From Acidobacteriaceae bacterium (lineage in GTDB: Bacteria > Acidobacteriota > Terriglobia > Terriglobales > Acidobacteriaceae): 64,000 nt of DNA. Position numbers and translations under genes: made by a program. The stretch is from assembly GCA_025462885.1 (NCBI GenBank), contig JAOAPN010000013.1:248001-312000 (forward strand), written 5' to 3'. Position 1 is the first letter of the stretch. Every line of letters begins with the position of its first letter. The notes under the pieces were generated by a model. That model had not been told where the DNA came from. It was given only the letters and a program-made list of their open reading frames with translations, and did no database searches. Of this stretch, positions 33,927 to 43,220 are shown piece by piece.

Positions 33927-34985
33927 CTATTCCGAGGAGGCCAGGTTTGTACTGGCTGCCTGGGTTGGGTGAAGGAGGCGGTAGCCGTCGCGGGTTCGGA
34001 TGCGGTACTTCTGGAGGTCCTTGCCTACCAGCTTGACGGTGATCTTGCGCCAGCCGCGGTTGGGGTTTGCCTGCGGATAGTAGCTGAGGGTGTAGAGGTG
34101 GGCGAGGTCGTCACGGATGGAGGCGAAGGCCTGCTTCTCGTCTCTCCAGCTGCGAGAGAAGTAGGCGCGTCCGCCGGTGGCTTTGCTCATGCGCTCGAAG
34201 ACGGCGGTGGAGATGGGTTCGGCTTCGGCCTGCTGGGTGCTGATCATATAGATGATGGTTCCGGTGGATTGGGCGAGTTCCGCTACGTCTTCGGGAGGGA
34301 CGAGGCTGGCGTTGTCGGGACCGTTGGAGAAGACGACGATCGCCTTCTTGCCGGTCAGGGGAGCGGCGTCCTTCACGGTCATCAGGAGGGAGTTGTAGAG
34401 GGCGGCATCGTCTCCGGCGACGGTGGAGCGGACGCCGTGGAGCGCCTGGGAGCGGTCCGGGTTCAGTGCGGTGATGCGGTCGAGATCGCGGCTGTACGAG
34501 TAGAGGGCCACCTTGCCGACGCCTTCGAGCGAGCGGATGAAGTCGGAGATGGAGTCCTGGGCGAAGACAAATCCCCGGTACATATAGTTACTGGTGTCGA
34601 AGAGGATGAAGACGTTGGCGCCGGAGGTGATGGGCGTGGGGGGCTTAGTCTGATCGGTGGCTGTGCTGGTGTCGGGTAGATCGACTATCTTGAGCGCACT
34701 CTGCCAGCGGGGGACGCCTCCGGCCGGGGCGATGTCGACCAGCCGGCGCTCGTTGCCCTCTTCAAACGCGGCGGTTCGCTCCGGGATGTTGTCTTCGACG
34801 ATGGCGAAGTCTTCCGGACGCAGATTGCTGATGTAGTTTCCCTTGCTGTCGGTGACGGCAACGTTGAGCTGCACCAGGACAACGTTGACGCGGATGCGCG
34901 AGGCATCGTCCTGGGCGGCTCCGAAGCCGCCGCTGTAGAAGGGAAACGAGACTAGACCGAGAAATAGAAGGTATTTCCTTTTCAT
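33927..34985 (-). CDS. Exported VWFA-domain protein, acidobacterial type
   Basis: 352 residues with a signal peptide (KYLLFLGLVSFPFYSGGFGA). An N-terminal beta region with RIRVNVVLVQLNVAVTDSKGN and LRPEDFAIVEDN precedes a von Willebrand A domain: FILFDTSNYMYRG (a MIDAS-like start, DxSNx), then AIVVFSNGPDNAS later. This arrangement matches the acidobacterial VWFA-related protein family (TIGR03436 as remembered), found in many paralogues with unknown function. It begins 7 bases after the 1049-aa gene stop, so it is the second gene of an operon. Confidence 0.87.
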   Translation of the reverse strand: MKRKYLLFLGLVSFPFYSGGFGAAQDDASRIRVNVVLVQLNVAVTDSKGNYISNLRPEDFAIVEDNIPERTAAFEEGNERRLVDIAPAGGVPRWQSALKIVDLPDTSTATDQTKPPTPITSGANVFILFDTSNYMYRGFVFAQDSISDFIRSLEGVGKVALYSYSRDLDRITALNPDRSQALHGVRSTVAGDDAALYNSLLMTVKDAAPLTGKKAIVVFSNGPDNASLVPPEDVAELAQSTGTIIYMISTQQAEAEPISTAVFERMSKATGGRAYFSRSWRDEKQAFASIRDDLAHLYTLSYYPQANPNRGWRKITVKLVGKDLQKYRIRTRDGYRLLHPTQAASTNLASSE

Positions 34986-34992
34986 GGCTCTC

Positions 34993-37900
34993 CTACCGGG
35001 TGGTGGTGTTTTCCAGGGGCTGGTCGGACGCGGGAACGCCGGGGTTTGCGGTCGCGAGTGCGGTTAGTTTCGACTGACGGAACTCGTCTCCGGTCTCGTG
35101 CATAGCGCGGAGCACTGCGGGCCAATCTTCGAACTCCGTAGCGAAGATGTTTGCGATGGTGCGACGGGTGAGGTTAGGCGCGAGGCTGTTCAACGCGGCG
35201 GGGGAGTATCCCATCTCGTCGGCGAGGCGCGCCCAGTAGAGATTGCCGGACTCCCAGGACTCACCGAAGAGGCGTCCGGAGTTGGATCCGAAGAAGGGGA
35301 ACGGCTTTACGTGGAGGAGATCGCTGGCATTGGTCTGGGCAAGGGTGGGGTGCGGTACTCCGAAGTCGCGGGCGATGCGGTCGGGGGTGACCTCGGCCGG
35401 AAAGCGGGTGCGAAGCTCTTCCAGTTGCAGGCTCGCCGGTCCCCACGAGGGCGCAAGGTCGGGGAAGCGGGTGTGAACTTCGGCGGCGAGGTAGAAGGTT
35501 TCGGCGGGCATCACGTGGTTCAGGTAGTTGGAGACATCCTGGGGACGCAGGAGCGCATGTTCAAGCTCCTCCATGCGTTGGGGAGCGATGCGGTCGGAGA
35601 GGACTTCCAGAACCTTCGTCCGGAGTTCGGGGTTGGAGGCCGCTGCGGTGAGGAGCTCTTCGCCGCAGCGCTGGTAGAGGTTGACGGCGTGAAGCTCGTT
35701 GGGCGTGACGCCCCAGTAGCGGGGGGTGGTCGCGCTGACGATCAGTACCGGAGTCAGCTCTTTCCAGATGAGGGCCTGGACGTTCTTGGGAGCGATGAAG
35801 TCCTGCTCAATGGTGGCGAGGGCGAAGGGCAGGTCGGCGAGCGAGCCGATCAGATACGCGCCTCCGCCTGCGGGTGAGCCTGCACCTACGACTACGGGCG
35901 ATCCCCACAGTGGGTTGGAGCCCATGATCGAGACGCCGAGGAAGTCATGCGAGCGTACGAACAGAGGGTTATGATGCAGCATCTGCGCGCCGGGTGGTTC
36001 GTAGTAGGCGTAGTTGAGGCCGACGAGGGTGTCACGCAGGAACGGGGCGAGCTGGCCTCGCGCTGCCTCCAACTGTTCGTGGGTGGCCTGTCCCTTGAGG
36101 ATCTTGGTGAGATCGGTCCGGACCTGCAGTTCGGCGTGGTGATTGACGTAGATGGCGGGAGCCCAGTTGATCTTCTCGCGGTTGGTGAAGATCGGCTTGG
36201 GCATGTCAAACTCGCGGAGTTCTTCGGCGAGAGGAAGGAGCCGGTCGCCTTTGGCTTTGGACTGCGCCATGTCCTTGAGGCCGTCGCTGAGGGCGAAGAC
36301 GGTGTCGAGCGAGGCGAGACGCTGATCGTCGAGGACGGCGCGGATCCTTTCGGCCATTTCGAGACGGACGCGCTGGGAGTCGGGATTGTCCTGACGCGGG
36401 CCGGAGATCAGGTCGATGATCTGGCTCTGCGAGATCTGGGTTTGGGAGTCCGTTGGGTTTGCTCCCGCAGCCGCAAGCAGGCCGCCGAGTGAAGATTGGG
36501 TGGCGTCGAAGAGCTGGACGGGGGAGGAGACGGTGGCGAAGGGCTCGAGCACCTTCGTCCATGAGGGGTTGAGATTATCGGTTGGGAGTTGACCCTGCCG
36601 GGCCAGGATCTGCCAGAGTCCTACGGTCGCCTGGAATGAGCCTTCGGTGTTGGCGCGAAGATTCTGGTTGGGGATCTTGTCGATGGCCTCGGCGATGCTG
36701 ACGAAGCGGGTGATGGAGGTGTTATCGAGCGACTGGAACTCGGTGAAGATCTGGTACCAGCTCTTGTAGCGGGGGAATCTGTCGGCCAGAAGGCGGACGG
36801 TGGCGGGGGTGAGGCGGTTGCCGGGCTGGCGTTTACGGTCAATTTCGCTGATGAGGAGAAAGCTCTGGAGAGGCCCAGCTTCGGTCTCGACGCGGGCGAG
36901 ACCGGCCATGCCTTCGAACATCTGCTCCGGCGTATTCCAACCGGAGGAGCGTTTGCCCCATTCATGGATAACTTTGCTGTCGGTCTTCTGGTGGAGGACA
37001 TCTTTCCAGGTCGCGAGGTCGCCGGGAATACGCGGCTGGCCATCGGGCTCGAACTGTATGCGGGTGAAGAGGACGAGCAGATCGGGGGCTTTGCGGAAGA
37101 CGCCGTGCGTGGCGCTGGTCTCGGGGTCGAGCTGGCGGAAGGCTTCGTAGAGGCGCTTGAGCCGAGGACTTTGCGTAAGGGGCTTTTGCTGGACCTGGCT
37201 GATGCGGGAGAGCGCGTCGAAGTAAGCGGCGAGCCATCCACTGTCTTTCGCAAGCAGGGCCGGAACAAACTGTCCTGGGACGTCGGGATTGGCCCCGGCC
37301 AGATCTCTCCACGAAGCCTGCGCGGCTGTTCCTCCGGGGAGTTGAACGTGCCCCGAGCGGATGCAGATCTGGCTGCCGTAGAAGTCCAGGACCCCCGCGT
37401 AGGGGAGGAGCGCCCGGAGGCCCGGGGAGCGCCGAAGTGCGGTCCGGGTCTCGGTGTCTTCCTTGGCCATCGCCCAGTAGAGACGGGCGGTGAACCGGTC
37501 GCCGATGAGGACGTCGACGAGATCCGCGGAGACCTTGCGCTGGCCGGTGCGGAGAGCGGCCCAATCACTTTCGTAGAAGAGGGCGGGTACGCGAGTCGAG
37601 GCGTAGGGGTAGAGGAAGGGCGTGCCGTTCTGGAGCGCCTCTTCGAGATCGACGAGGGGGAAACCGGAGTCGATGGTGAGGAAGGCGCGCTCTGGATTGG
37701 CTGTCTCGAGCGAGAAGTTCTTCTTGCCGCAGTCGGGCCGCAGCCGGTATCCGAGGATCTGGATGAGGGTTCCGGCGTCGTCACAGCCGTTGACCTTGAT
37801 GACCCCAGCGCTGCCGGCGAGGACCTGGAGCTCACGCGCCTGCTGGAGATAGCGATCGACGAGGATCAGGAACTCAGTCGGGGTGGACTGGTGGTAGCCG

Positions 37901-38142
37901 AGCATGTAGACGTTGCGGGCGAAGAAGGGAAGGACATCGGCCGGCGCGACCTTCTGGCTAATACCGGCCATGCGCTCAAAGGACCGGAGGGGGCCCGGGA
38001 TGAGGACGGTCTGCACCGGTTCGGGCCGGGGCGCAGGGGAAGGCGCGGCAGACAGTGCGGGTGCGGAGAAGAGGGAACAACTGATGCCCAGGGTGAAGAC
38101 AGTTGTTTTGAGATACCGGGACGTACGAAGAAGAACATTCAT
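34993..38142 (-). CDS. Large exported protein of unknown function (1049 aa)
   Basis: 1049 residues from ATG 38142, with GAGG 9 bases upstream. Signal peptide (YLKTTVFTLGISCSLFSAPALSA). The mature protein is largely alpha-helical with hydrophobic repeat character, a Cys pair (NGCDDA, LRPDCGK), WKELTPVLIVSATTPRYWG and NHHAELQVRTDLTK segments; I recognise no family or catalytic motif. It is probably periplasmic or outer-membrane associated. It forms a tight operon with the VWFA gene, 7 bp apart. Acidobacteriota-restricted distribution is an inference. Confidence 0.8.
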   Translation of the reverse strand: MNVLLRTSRYLKTTVFTLGISCSLFSAPALSAAPSPAPRPEPVQTVLIPGPLRSFERMAGISQKVAPADVLPFFARNVYMLGYHQSTPTEFLILVDRYLQQARELQVLAGSAGVIKVNGCDDAGTLIQILGYRLRPDCGKKNFSLETANPERAFLTIDSGFPLVDLEEALQNGTPFLYPYASTRVPALFYESDWAALRTGQRKVSADLVDVLIGDRFTARLYWAMAKEDTETRTALRRSPGLRALLPYAGVLDFYGSQICIRSGHVQLPGGTAAQASWRDLAGANPDVPGQFVPALLAKDSGWLAAYFDALSRISQVQQKPLTQSPRLKRLYEAFRQLDPETSATHGVFRKAPDLLVLFTRIQFEPDGQPRIPGDLATWKDVLHQKTDSKVIHEWGKRSSGWNTPEQMFEGMAGLARVETEAGPLQSFLLISEIDRKRQPGNRLTPATVRLLADRFPRYKSWYQIFTEFQSLDNTSITRFVSIAEAIDKIPNQNLRANTEGSFQATVGLWQILARQGQLPTDNLNPSWTKVLEPFATVSSPVQLFDATQSSLGGLLAAAGANPTDSQTQISQSQIIDLISGPRQDNPDSQRVRLEMAERIRAVLDDQRLASLDTVFALSDGLKDMAQSKAKGDRLLPLAEELREFDMPKPIFTNREKINWAPAIYVNHHAELQVRTDLTKILKGQATHEQLEAARGQLAPFLRDTLVGLNYAYYEPPGAQMLHHNPLFVRSHDFLGVSIMGSNPLWGSPVVVGAGSPAGGGAYLIGSLADLPFALATIEQDFIAPKNVQALIWKELTPVLIVSATTPRYWGVTPNELHAVNLYQRCGEELLTAAASNPELRTKVLEVLSDRIAPQRMEELEHALLRPQDVSNYLNHVMPAETFYLAAEVHTRFPDLAPSWGPASLQLEELRTRFPAEVTPDRIARDFGVPHPTLAQTNASDLLHVKPFPFFGSNSGRLFGESWESGNLYWARLADEMGYSPAALNSLAPNLTRRTIANIFATEFEDWPAVLRAMHETGDEFRQSKLTALATANPGVPASDQPLENTTTR

Positions 38143-38577
38143 CGTTGGACACCTCGTCACGGTCACGGAGGCTCGCAGATTCCAGAATGCTGCACGGAAT
38201 AGCTTGCACACCGCAACCGCAAATTCAGTAAACCTTTGATTTAATTCACGATCAGGCCGCTGTTGCCCCGGCTGTTTCTTCCGCGTATAGGTGAGGTACG
38301 ACTTCTACGTTTGAACTGTTTTTTGTGCGAGATAGAACGCTTGCCGACGCTATGGCCCTGCGTCCGTAAGTGTTCTTCCCCAGCGGAATGTACTTTACTC
38401 CCATTCCGGGCGAGATTGCTAGAAAAGAAATGATGAACGAAGGAACGGTTCAAAAATAGCCGCTTCAGATTTCGTTTTGTGCACGCCTCGGGCGCGTCAA
38501 GTCGGTAACGGTCTGCGTGTTTGGGATACACAGACCGCTCCGGGTGGCGACGATGCTTCCGCAGCGTGATGCTCTGG
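38143..38577. other. 435-bp gap, no gene supported
   Basis: A short open frame on the minus strand (38241-38531) has Arg/Ser/His composition with no start signal and is not annotated. A stem CGGTCTG/CAGACCG (38509-38515 with 38531-38537) lies downstream of the minus-strand Gfo/Idh gene and may terminate it. Confidence 0.5.
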
Positions 38578-39759
38578 TTAGATCTTGACGGGCCAGTTGG
38601 TCTGGCCGCCGTGATTGTAGGCGAGGTTGCCGATGTGTCCGGCTCGGGCTGCGGCTACTCCGGTTTCTACGGGGGCGGTGGGCTCTTTGCGGGAGCGGAT
38701 GCAGTCGAAGAAGTTCTCCATGTGGGAGATGGTCCCGTCCTGCAGGCTGTGTTCGGAGAGGATAGGGTTCTGGTCGCCCTTGATGCCTTCGCGGTACAGG
38801 CTGAAGCCGTTGCGAGTGAGCTTCAAGGTAGCGTCGGTGCCGCGAAATTCGAGGCCGCCGTCGTCGATGGAGGAGCTCATCATGCCCTCATAAACGACGT
38901 CGAAGCCGGGGTAGCGGAAGGCGGCCTGGATGGTGTCGGGGCAGTCCCACTGGTCGAAGATGTACTTGTCGCCGAGCATCTGGGCCTTAGAGGGTTGGTC
39001 GGCCTTCATGGCCCAGTGGACGACGTCGATCCAATGGGCGAAGAGGTCGGTCATGGCTCCGCCGCCGAAATTCCAGTACCAGCGCCAGCGGTTGTACTTC
39101 TCCAGTGAGAAGGGCTGGTCGGGCGCTCCGCCGAGCCAACGCTTCCAGTCGAGCTGCGCGATGTCGATCGGCTTTGCGGTCGTCCAGGAGGCATGGCTGT
39201 TATAGTTCTGCCACCAGTAGGTGCGGACCTGAACGACTCGGCCCAGGCTGCCGCCCTGGATGAGAGCGACGGCGTTGCGGAAGTGGCCCCAACTGCGCTG
39301 CTGCATGCCGCACTGCAGAATCTGTTTGCTGGAGCGGACGGCCTTGATGAGCGGCGCTCCCTCTTCGAGCGTGTGGGTCACGGGTTTTTCGAGGTAGACG
39401 TCCTTGCCGGCGGCGATGGCGTCGGTGGCGATGCGGACGTGCCAGTGGTCGGGCGTCGCAATGAAAACGGCATTAATGGACTTATCGTCGAGGATCTCGC
39501 GGTAGTCGACGTGGGTGGTGGCGAGATTGTTGGAGCGCACTTTGACGGCGTCAGCATGGGGCGCGTAGACGTCGCTGACGGCGGCGATCTCATAGGGACC
39601 GGCCTTGTCGGCGGCGTCGAGCAGATTGCGCATGCGGCTTCCGGCTCCGATGACGCCGACGCGGAGGGTGTCGCTGGATGCGGCAAAGGCGCGGGTGGAA
39701 GCGAGAGCCGTAAGGCCGGAGCCGATGAGGAAGGTGCGGCGGTCGGGTTTCAGTGTCAT
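38578..39759 (-). CDS. Tat-exported Gfo/Idh/MocA-family oxidoreductase
   Basis: 393 residues. Twin-arginine signal (DRRTFLIGSGLTALASTRAFA) suggests folded export with bound cofactor. Rossmann VGVIGAGSRMRNLL (GxGxxG-like), then IATPDHWHVRIA, EKPVTHTL (EKP motif, about 125), and the C-terminal GFO_IDH_MocA_C sheet with WYWNFGGGAMTDLFAHWIDVVHW. Members of this exported group act on sugars or glycosides. Substrate not determinable; no neighbour in the operon. Confidence 0.9.
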   Translation of the reverse strand: MTLKPDRRTFLIGSGLTALASTRAFAASSDTLRVGVIGAGSRMRNLLDAADKAGPYEIAAVSDVYAPHADAVKVRSNNLATTHVDYREILDDKSINAVFIATPDHWHVRIATDAIAAGKDVYLEKPVTHTLEEGAPLIKAVRSSKQILQCGMQQRSWGHFRNAVALIQGGSLGRVVQVRTYWWQNYNSHASWTTAKPIDIAQLDWKRWLGGAPDQPFSLEKYNRWRWYWNFGGGAMTDLFAHWIDVVHWAMKADQPSKAQMLGDKYIFDQWDCPDTIQAAFRYPGFDVVYEGMMSSSIDDGGLEFRGTDATLKLTRNGFSLYREGIKGDQNPILSEHSLQDGTISHMENFFDCIRSRKEPTAPVETGVAAARAGHIGNLAYNHGGQTNWPVKI

Positions 39760-39981
39760 GATGCTCCTGTGCGGAAGGTCGCCGATGATGCTATCAGTTT
39801 GCCAGTGGATTGGGGCGTCAGGCGAGGGGTGTGATGCGTGGCGTGTCGGTCGGGTGCGGTGTCATCTCCGGCGGAGCATTCCCGCCCCGCTCTCGGAGCC
39901 ACAAGTCATTTGGGCGAATCTTTGTCGCTTCGATGAGAATCAAACTGTTAATCGAACACTTTTTAGGAAAGCAGCCTCATC

Positions 39982-40467
39982 ATGACCTCTGAAGAAATCC
40001 TTTGTAGCACTGCGCTCGGTTCATGGAACCTTGTCGTCGGCCGCTTCAGCAAGTCCCTGGCGGCGCTGAGTGAAGAGCAGTTCCAGCAGCAGGTTGCGCC
40101 GGGGCGAAATCGCCTGCTGTACCTGGTGGGCCACCTGACGGCTATCCATGACCGCATGTTTCCTTTGCTTGGCCTGGGCGAGCGCCTGCATCCGGGGTTA
40201 GATCAAGTCTATGTAGCGAATCCGGATCGAACACTTCCCGATCCGCTCTCTGGTAGCGATCTAAGGGCAGCCTGGACCGAGGTGAATGACAAGCTGACTG
40301 TAGCGTTCGCGAAGTGGACCCCGGACGAGTGGCTGCAGAAGCATACGTCGGTGTCGGACGAAGACTTTGCCAAAGAGCCTTTACGGAATCGGCTGTCGAT
40401 TGTCCTGAGCCGGACCGGGCACGTAGCGTTTCACTCCGGCCAGGCGATTTTCGCGAAGGAGAAGTAG
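39982..40467 (+). CDS. DinB-family protein
   Basis: 161 residues, four-helix bundle. The DinB/YfiT pattern of metal-binding His residues is visible: YLVGHLTAIHDRMF (residues about 50-63) and TGHVAFHSGQ (about 148-157). Members are metal-dependent small proteins, some thiol transferases, others uncharacterised. An alternative is a DUF664-type relative. Stands alone on the plus strand, convergent with the LolA-like gene. Confidence 0.85.
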   Translation: MTSEEILCSTALGSWNLVVGRFSKSLAALSEEQFQQQVAPGRNRLLYLVGHLTAIHDRMFPLLGLGERLHPGLDQVYVANPDRTLPDPLSGSDLRAAWTEVNDKLTVAFAKWTPDEWLQKHTSVSDEDFAKEPLRNRLSIVLSRTGHVAFHSGQAIFAKEK

Positions 40468-40490
40468 AGGTTGCTCTGCTCGCAGGCCAT

Positions 40491-41339
40491 TCACTGCTTT
40501 TTCTTCAGGAGCTTGTCCGGGTTGAAGAGGTCGGGCGAGAGGTTGGAGTTGTATTCGACCTTCGAGAAGAAGCGCTGGCTGGCCATGTCGCCGTTGTGGT
40601 ATCGGGTGAGGGTCATGGCGGTGGGGAGGCCCTGGAAGGTCTGGTACCCGTCGTACTGCTCGGCGTCTTCGTCGTGGTCCTTGAACTGGGTGTTGCGCCA
40701 CTGGAAGGTGCGGCGCAGCGGCAGGTGGGTGGAGGCGTCGAGCTCGATGGTGACAGCGTCGTTGTTGGCGGAGAGTACCGAGACTTTATCCGCCAGGCGA
40801 CGCTCGACCATGGAAGTCCCTTCGGCGATCACGATGACGCCGGGTTGTTTCAGCCAGATGCGGATCACGGCTTCGATGGAGTGGTCGCGGCGGCGAAAGT
40901 AGTCTTCGACCTGCTCCTTGGGGAGCGGCACACAGCCTTTGAAGGTGACCTCGTAGCCCTGGTTATCGACCCAGACCTGGACGATGTCGATCTTCTTGCC
41001 GGGGAGGATCATGCTCTTGTCGGTGATGAAGCCGATGCGCTCGGCTTCGGCCTTTCCATCCTGCGCGAACTGGCGGTTGCCGGAGTATTCCACGACGTAG
41101 CCGTTGGGGGCTCCGCGGAAGAAGGCGGCGGTGCGGCCGCGGACGGTCATGTCCTTGCGATGGAGCCAGGCGTCTCCACCGAGAGCGGCGACCATCTGGT
41201 CGAGGAGGATGCGACCGCGCTGCTCCTGGGTCTGACCGGGAAGCAGGGTCTGCTGGGCGCTGGGGATCTCGCTGGCCTGCCCGTGCGCGTAGAGCGGTGC
41301 GGCCAGGGCGAGGATGAGGAGGAGGGCTGCGGGTTTCAT
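40491..41339 (-). CDS. Exported LolA-like/outer-membrane-lipoprotein-sorting-type protein
   Basis: 282 residues with signal peptide MKPAALLLILALAAPLYAHGQ. The mature part starts with QRGRILLDQMVAALGGDAWL and alternates strands (MTVRGRTAAFFRG, GYVVEYSGNRQFAQDG, VTIELDASTHLPLRRTFQWRN), a pattern of LolA/VioE-like half-barrels commonly seen in Acidobacteriota as 'hypothetical, outer membrane lipoprotein-sorting' proteins. Exact family is uncertain and it lacks a lipobox. Confidence 0.7.
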   Translation of the reverse strand: MKPAALLLILALAAPLYAHGQASEIPSAQQTLLPGQTQEQRGRILLDQMVAALGGDAWLHRKDMTVRGRTAAFFRGAPNGYVVEYSGNRQFAQDGKAEAERIGFITDKSMILPGKKIDIVQVWVDNQGYEVTFKGCVPLPKEQVEDYFRRRDHSIEAVIRIWLKQPGVIVIAEGTSMVERRLADKVSVLSANNDAVTIELDASTHLPLRRTFQWRNTQFKDHDEDAEQYDGYQTFQGLPTAMTLTRYHNGDMASQRFFSKVEYNSNLSPDLFNPDKLLKKKQ

Positions 41340-41375
41340 GGTTGCTCCGGTGCGTCGTGTTTCAGCTTGCGTATT

Positions 41376-42197
41376 TCACCCTACAAGGACGGCGCCGCCG
41401 TTGACGTTGAAGATTTCGCCGGAGATGAAGCCGGCGAGCGGGGTGCAGAGGAAGAGGATGGGGCCGGCGATCTCGTTGGGGTCAGCGGGTCGTCCGAGCG
41501 GGATCAGGCTCATGACCTTCTTGGACGTTTCCGGATCGTTGAGGGCAGCGGCGGACATCTCTGTCGCGACCCAGCCGGGAGCGACGCAGTTGCAGAGGAT
41601 GCCGATCGGCGCGAGCTCGGAGGAGAGGCTTTTGGTGAAGGAGAGGAGCGCGCCCTTGCTGGCGGCGTAGTCGGCGTGGAAGGCTTCTCCGCGCTGAGCG
41701 GCGGTGCTGGCAACAAGCACGATATGGCCGCGTGGACTGGAGGGATCGTGGCGCTGCGACTGCATCTGAGCGGTGGCGGCCTGCACGAGGCCGAAGACGC
41801 TGTCGAGGTTGATGCCGAGTGTCGTCCGCCACTGGTCGTTGGACATGGAGCCGATGGGAGCGTCGTGCGAAGGCCAGACGCCGTGGTTCACGATTAGGCA
41901 GTCCAGTTTGCCGAGGGCGGCGACGGCGGAGGCAATCAGGGTTTGGCCGTCCTCTACCGAGTTCAAAGCCTGGTGGATGGGGAGGCAGAGGTTTGGACCG
42001 CCGAGTTCTTCGGAGAGCGCCAGGGCGGTCTCGGTCGCGGAATTATAGCTGAAGACGACGCGGGCTCCGGCCTGGCGGAAGAGCCGGACGGTAGCGGCGC
42101 CGATGCCACGGGAGCCTCCGGTGATGAGGGCAGTACGGCCGGCAAGCGAGAGGGAGACGCCGACGAGAGAGGAAGAAGACGATGGGGCAGAGGTCAT
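41376..42197 (-). CDS. Short-chain dehydrogenase/reductase
   Basis: 273 residues from ATG 42197; the frame continues upstream as non-coding shadow. TGGSRGIGAAT nucleotide motif (about 28-38), NHG (the NAG/NHG motif), catalytic Ser, and YAASKGA (YxxxK), with NVNGGAVLV at the C-terminus, are those of classical 3-oxoacyl-reductase-like SDRs. Substrate unknown. Lies 36 bp after the LolA-like gene start on the same strand. Confidence 0.92.
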   Translation of the reverse strand: MTSAPSSSSSLVGVSLSLAGRTALITGGSRGIGAATVRLFRQAGARVVFSYNSATETALALSEELGGPNLCLPIHQALNSVEDGQTLIASAVAALGKLDCLIVNHGVWPSHDAPIGSMSNDQWRTTLGINLDSVFGLVQAATAQMQSQRHDPSSPRGHIVLVASTAAQRGEAFHADYAASKGALLSFTKSLSSELAPIGILCNCVAPGWVATEMSAAALNDPETSKKVMSLIPLGRPADPNEIAGPILFLCTPLAGFISGEIFNVNGGAVLVG

Positions 42198-42305
42198 GCA
42201 TTCGACGCTACCGGAGGGGTCGTTTGGATGCAAATAAGCAGCGGTGCCATAGTAGGATGGCATCGTGTCGATTTTGTATCGGATAGCTGACGGAGGAGTC
42301 CTGTT

Positions 42306-42692
42306 ATGGCGAAGGTCGTTCTTGTAGTTCGAATTCTGCTCGGGTTGGTGTTCTTTGCGTTTGGGATGATCGGAATCTTGAATCTGGTAAAGGCGGAGCT
42401 TCCTGCAGGAGACGCGGGCGTGTTTTCCGGCATCCTGATGACGCACGGTTATATGAAGTTCATCTCGTTGCTGGAGATAATCGCCGGCCTGTTGTTACTG
42501 GTGGGCCGGTTCGTCCCGCTCGGACTGGTGATCCTCGGTCCGATCCTCGTCAATATTCTGCTGTATCACCTGCTGCTCGATCCCAAGGGGATTGCGCCGG
42601 GGATCGTGGTTACTTTGATGGAGGTCTTTTTGATCTGGGCGTACCGGCGCTCGTTCCGCGGTCTTTTTGATGCTTCGCCGGAGATTTACTAG
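42306..42692 (+). CDS. DoxX-like small membrane protein
   Basis: 128 residues with four hydrophobic helices: VVLVVRILLGLVFFAFGMIGI, then LLEIIAGLLLLVGRFV, LGLVILGPILVNILLYHLLL and VVTLMEVFLIWAYRRSF. The size and helix pattern fit the DoxX/SURF4-like family. The C-terminal 83 bases overlap the convergent YjbR-type gene. Function in redox balance is suggested for some DoxX proteins; not shown here. Confidence 0.75.
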   Translation: MAKVVLVVRILLGLVFFAFGMIGILNLVKAELPAGDAGVFSGILMTHGYMKFISLLEIIAGLLLLVGRFVPLGLVILGPILVNILLYHLLLDPKGIAPGIVVTLMEVFLIWAYRRSFRGLFDASPEIY

Positions 42693-43188
42693 CGGGCTTT
42701 GAATTCTTCGACTTCTTCGGACGCCCTTCCTGTTTGCTGAGCGCGGGCTGCTTCGATTGGGTGGCGAGGACCTGCCTGCGGTCGTGGATGAGGCGGCGCT
42801 GTGCGGTGCGGGGCATGGTAAGGATGGTGCAGGTGCGAGGCGGCAGCTTGGCCAGCGTGATGGCGTGGGCCTGGCGAAGCTCGTTCTCCCAGTCCGGCGT
42901 GGAGAAGGTTTGCCAGTGCTCGACGGCGATCCAGTGGATGCGGGCGAAATACGGCGCGGGGTAAAGGCCGTCCAGCTCCAGAAGATCGGGGAAACGGGCC
43001 GGGCTGGAAGCGTAGGAGATCACCGCATGGGTACGGCCTTCGGTCGGGTCGTCCAGATTCATCAAGGCGAACATCTTGCCGCCAATGGCTTTGTCGCCAA
43101 CCCAAAAGACGAGGTTATTGCCCCACTGCATGGTCTCGACGACGTGGGGAAGGGTGAGAAGGAAGGCTCTGAGGCGCTCGGCGTCCAT
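42610..43188 (-). CDS. MmcQ/YjbR-family protein with basic tail
   Basis: 192 residues. Residues 1-125 match the YjbR/CyaY-like fold: MDAERLRAFLLTLPHVVETMQWGNNLVFWVGDKAIGGKMF (quoted in part: LRAFLLTLPHVVETMQW), ISYASSPARFPDLLEL, PAPYFARIHWIAVE. Residues about 145-192 are a low-complexity Lys/Ser/Pro tail (RPKKSKNSKPASKSPAK) that overlaps the convergent DoxX-like gene by 83 bp. The basic tail could bind nucleic acid. Function of the family is unknown. Confidence 0.82.
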   Translation of the reverse strand: MDAERLRAFLLTLPHVVETMQWGNNLVFWVGDKAIGGKMFALMNLDDPTEGRTHAVISYASSPARFPDLLELDGLYPAPYFARIHWIAVEHWQTFSTPDWENELRQAHAITLAKLPPRTCTILTMPRTAQRRLIHDRRQVLATQSKQPALSKQEGRPKKSKNSKPASKSPAKHQKDRGTSAGTPRSKRPPSK

Positions 43189-43220
43189 GACGGAAGTATA
43201 GTTCGCGTTGGAATTGCGGC

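Noticed and set aside
38241..38531. 96-codon minus-strand frame in the 38.1-38.6 kb gap
   Set aside because: Basic, low-information composition with no start signal or similarity; intergenic.
40314..41897. Long plus-strand open frame of over 500 codons
   Set aside because: Overlaps the DinB gene end and lies opposite the LolA-like and SDR genes; no motif.
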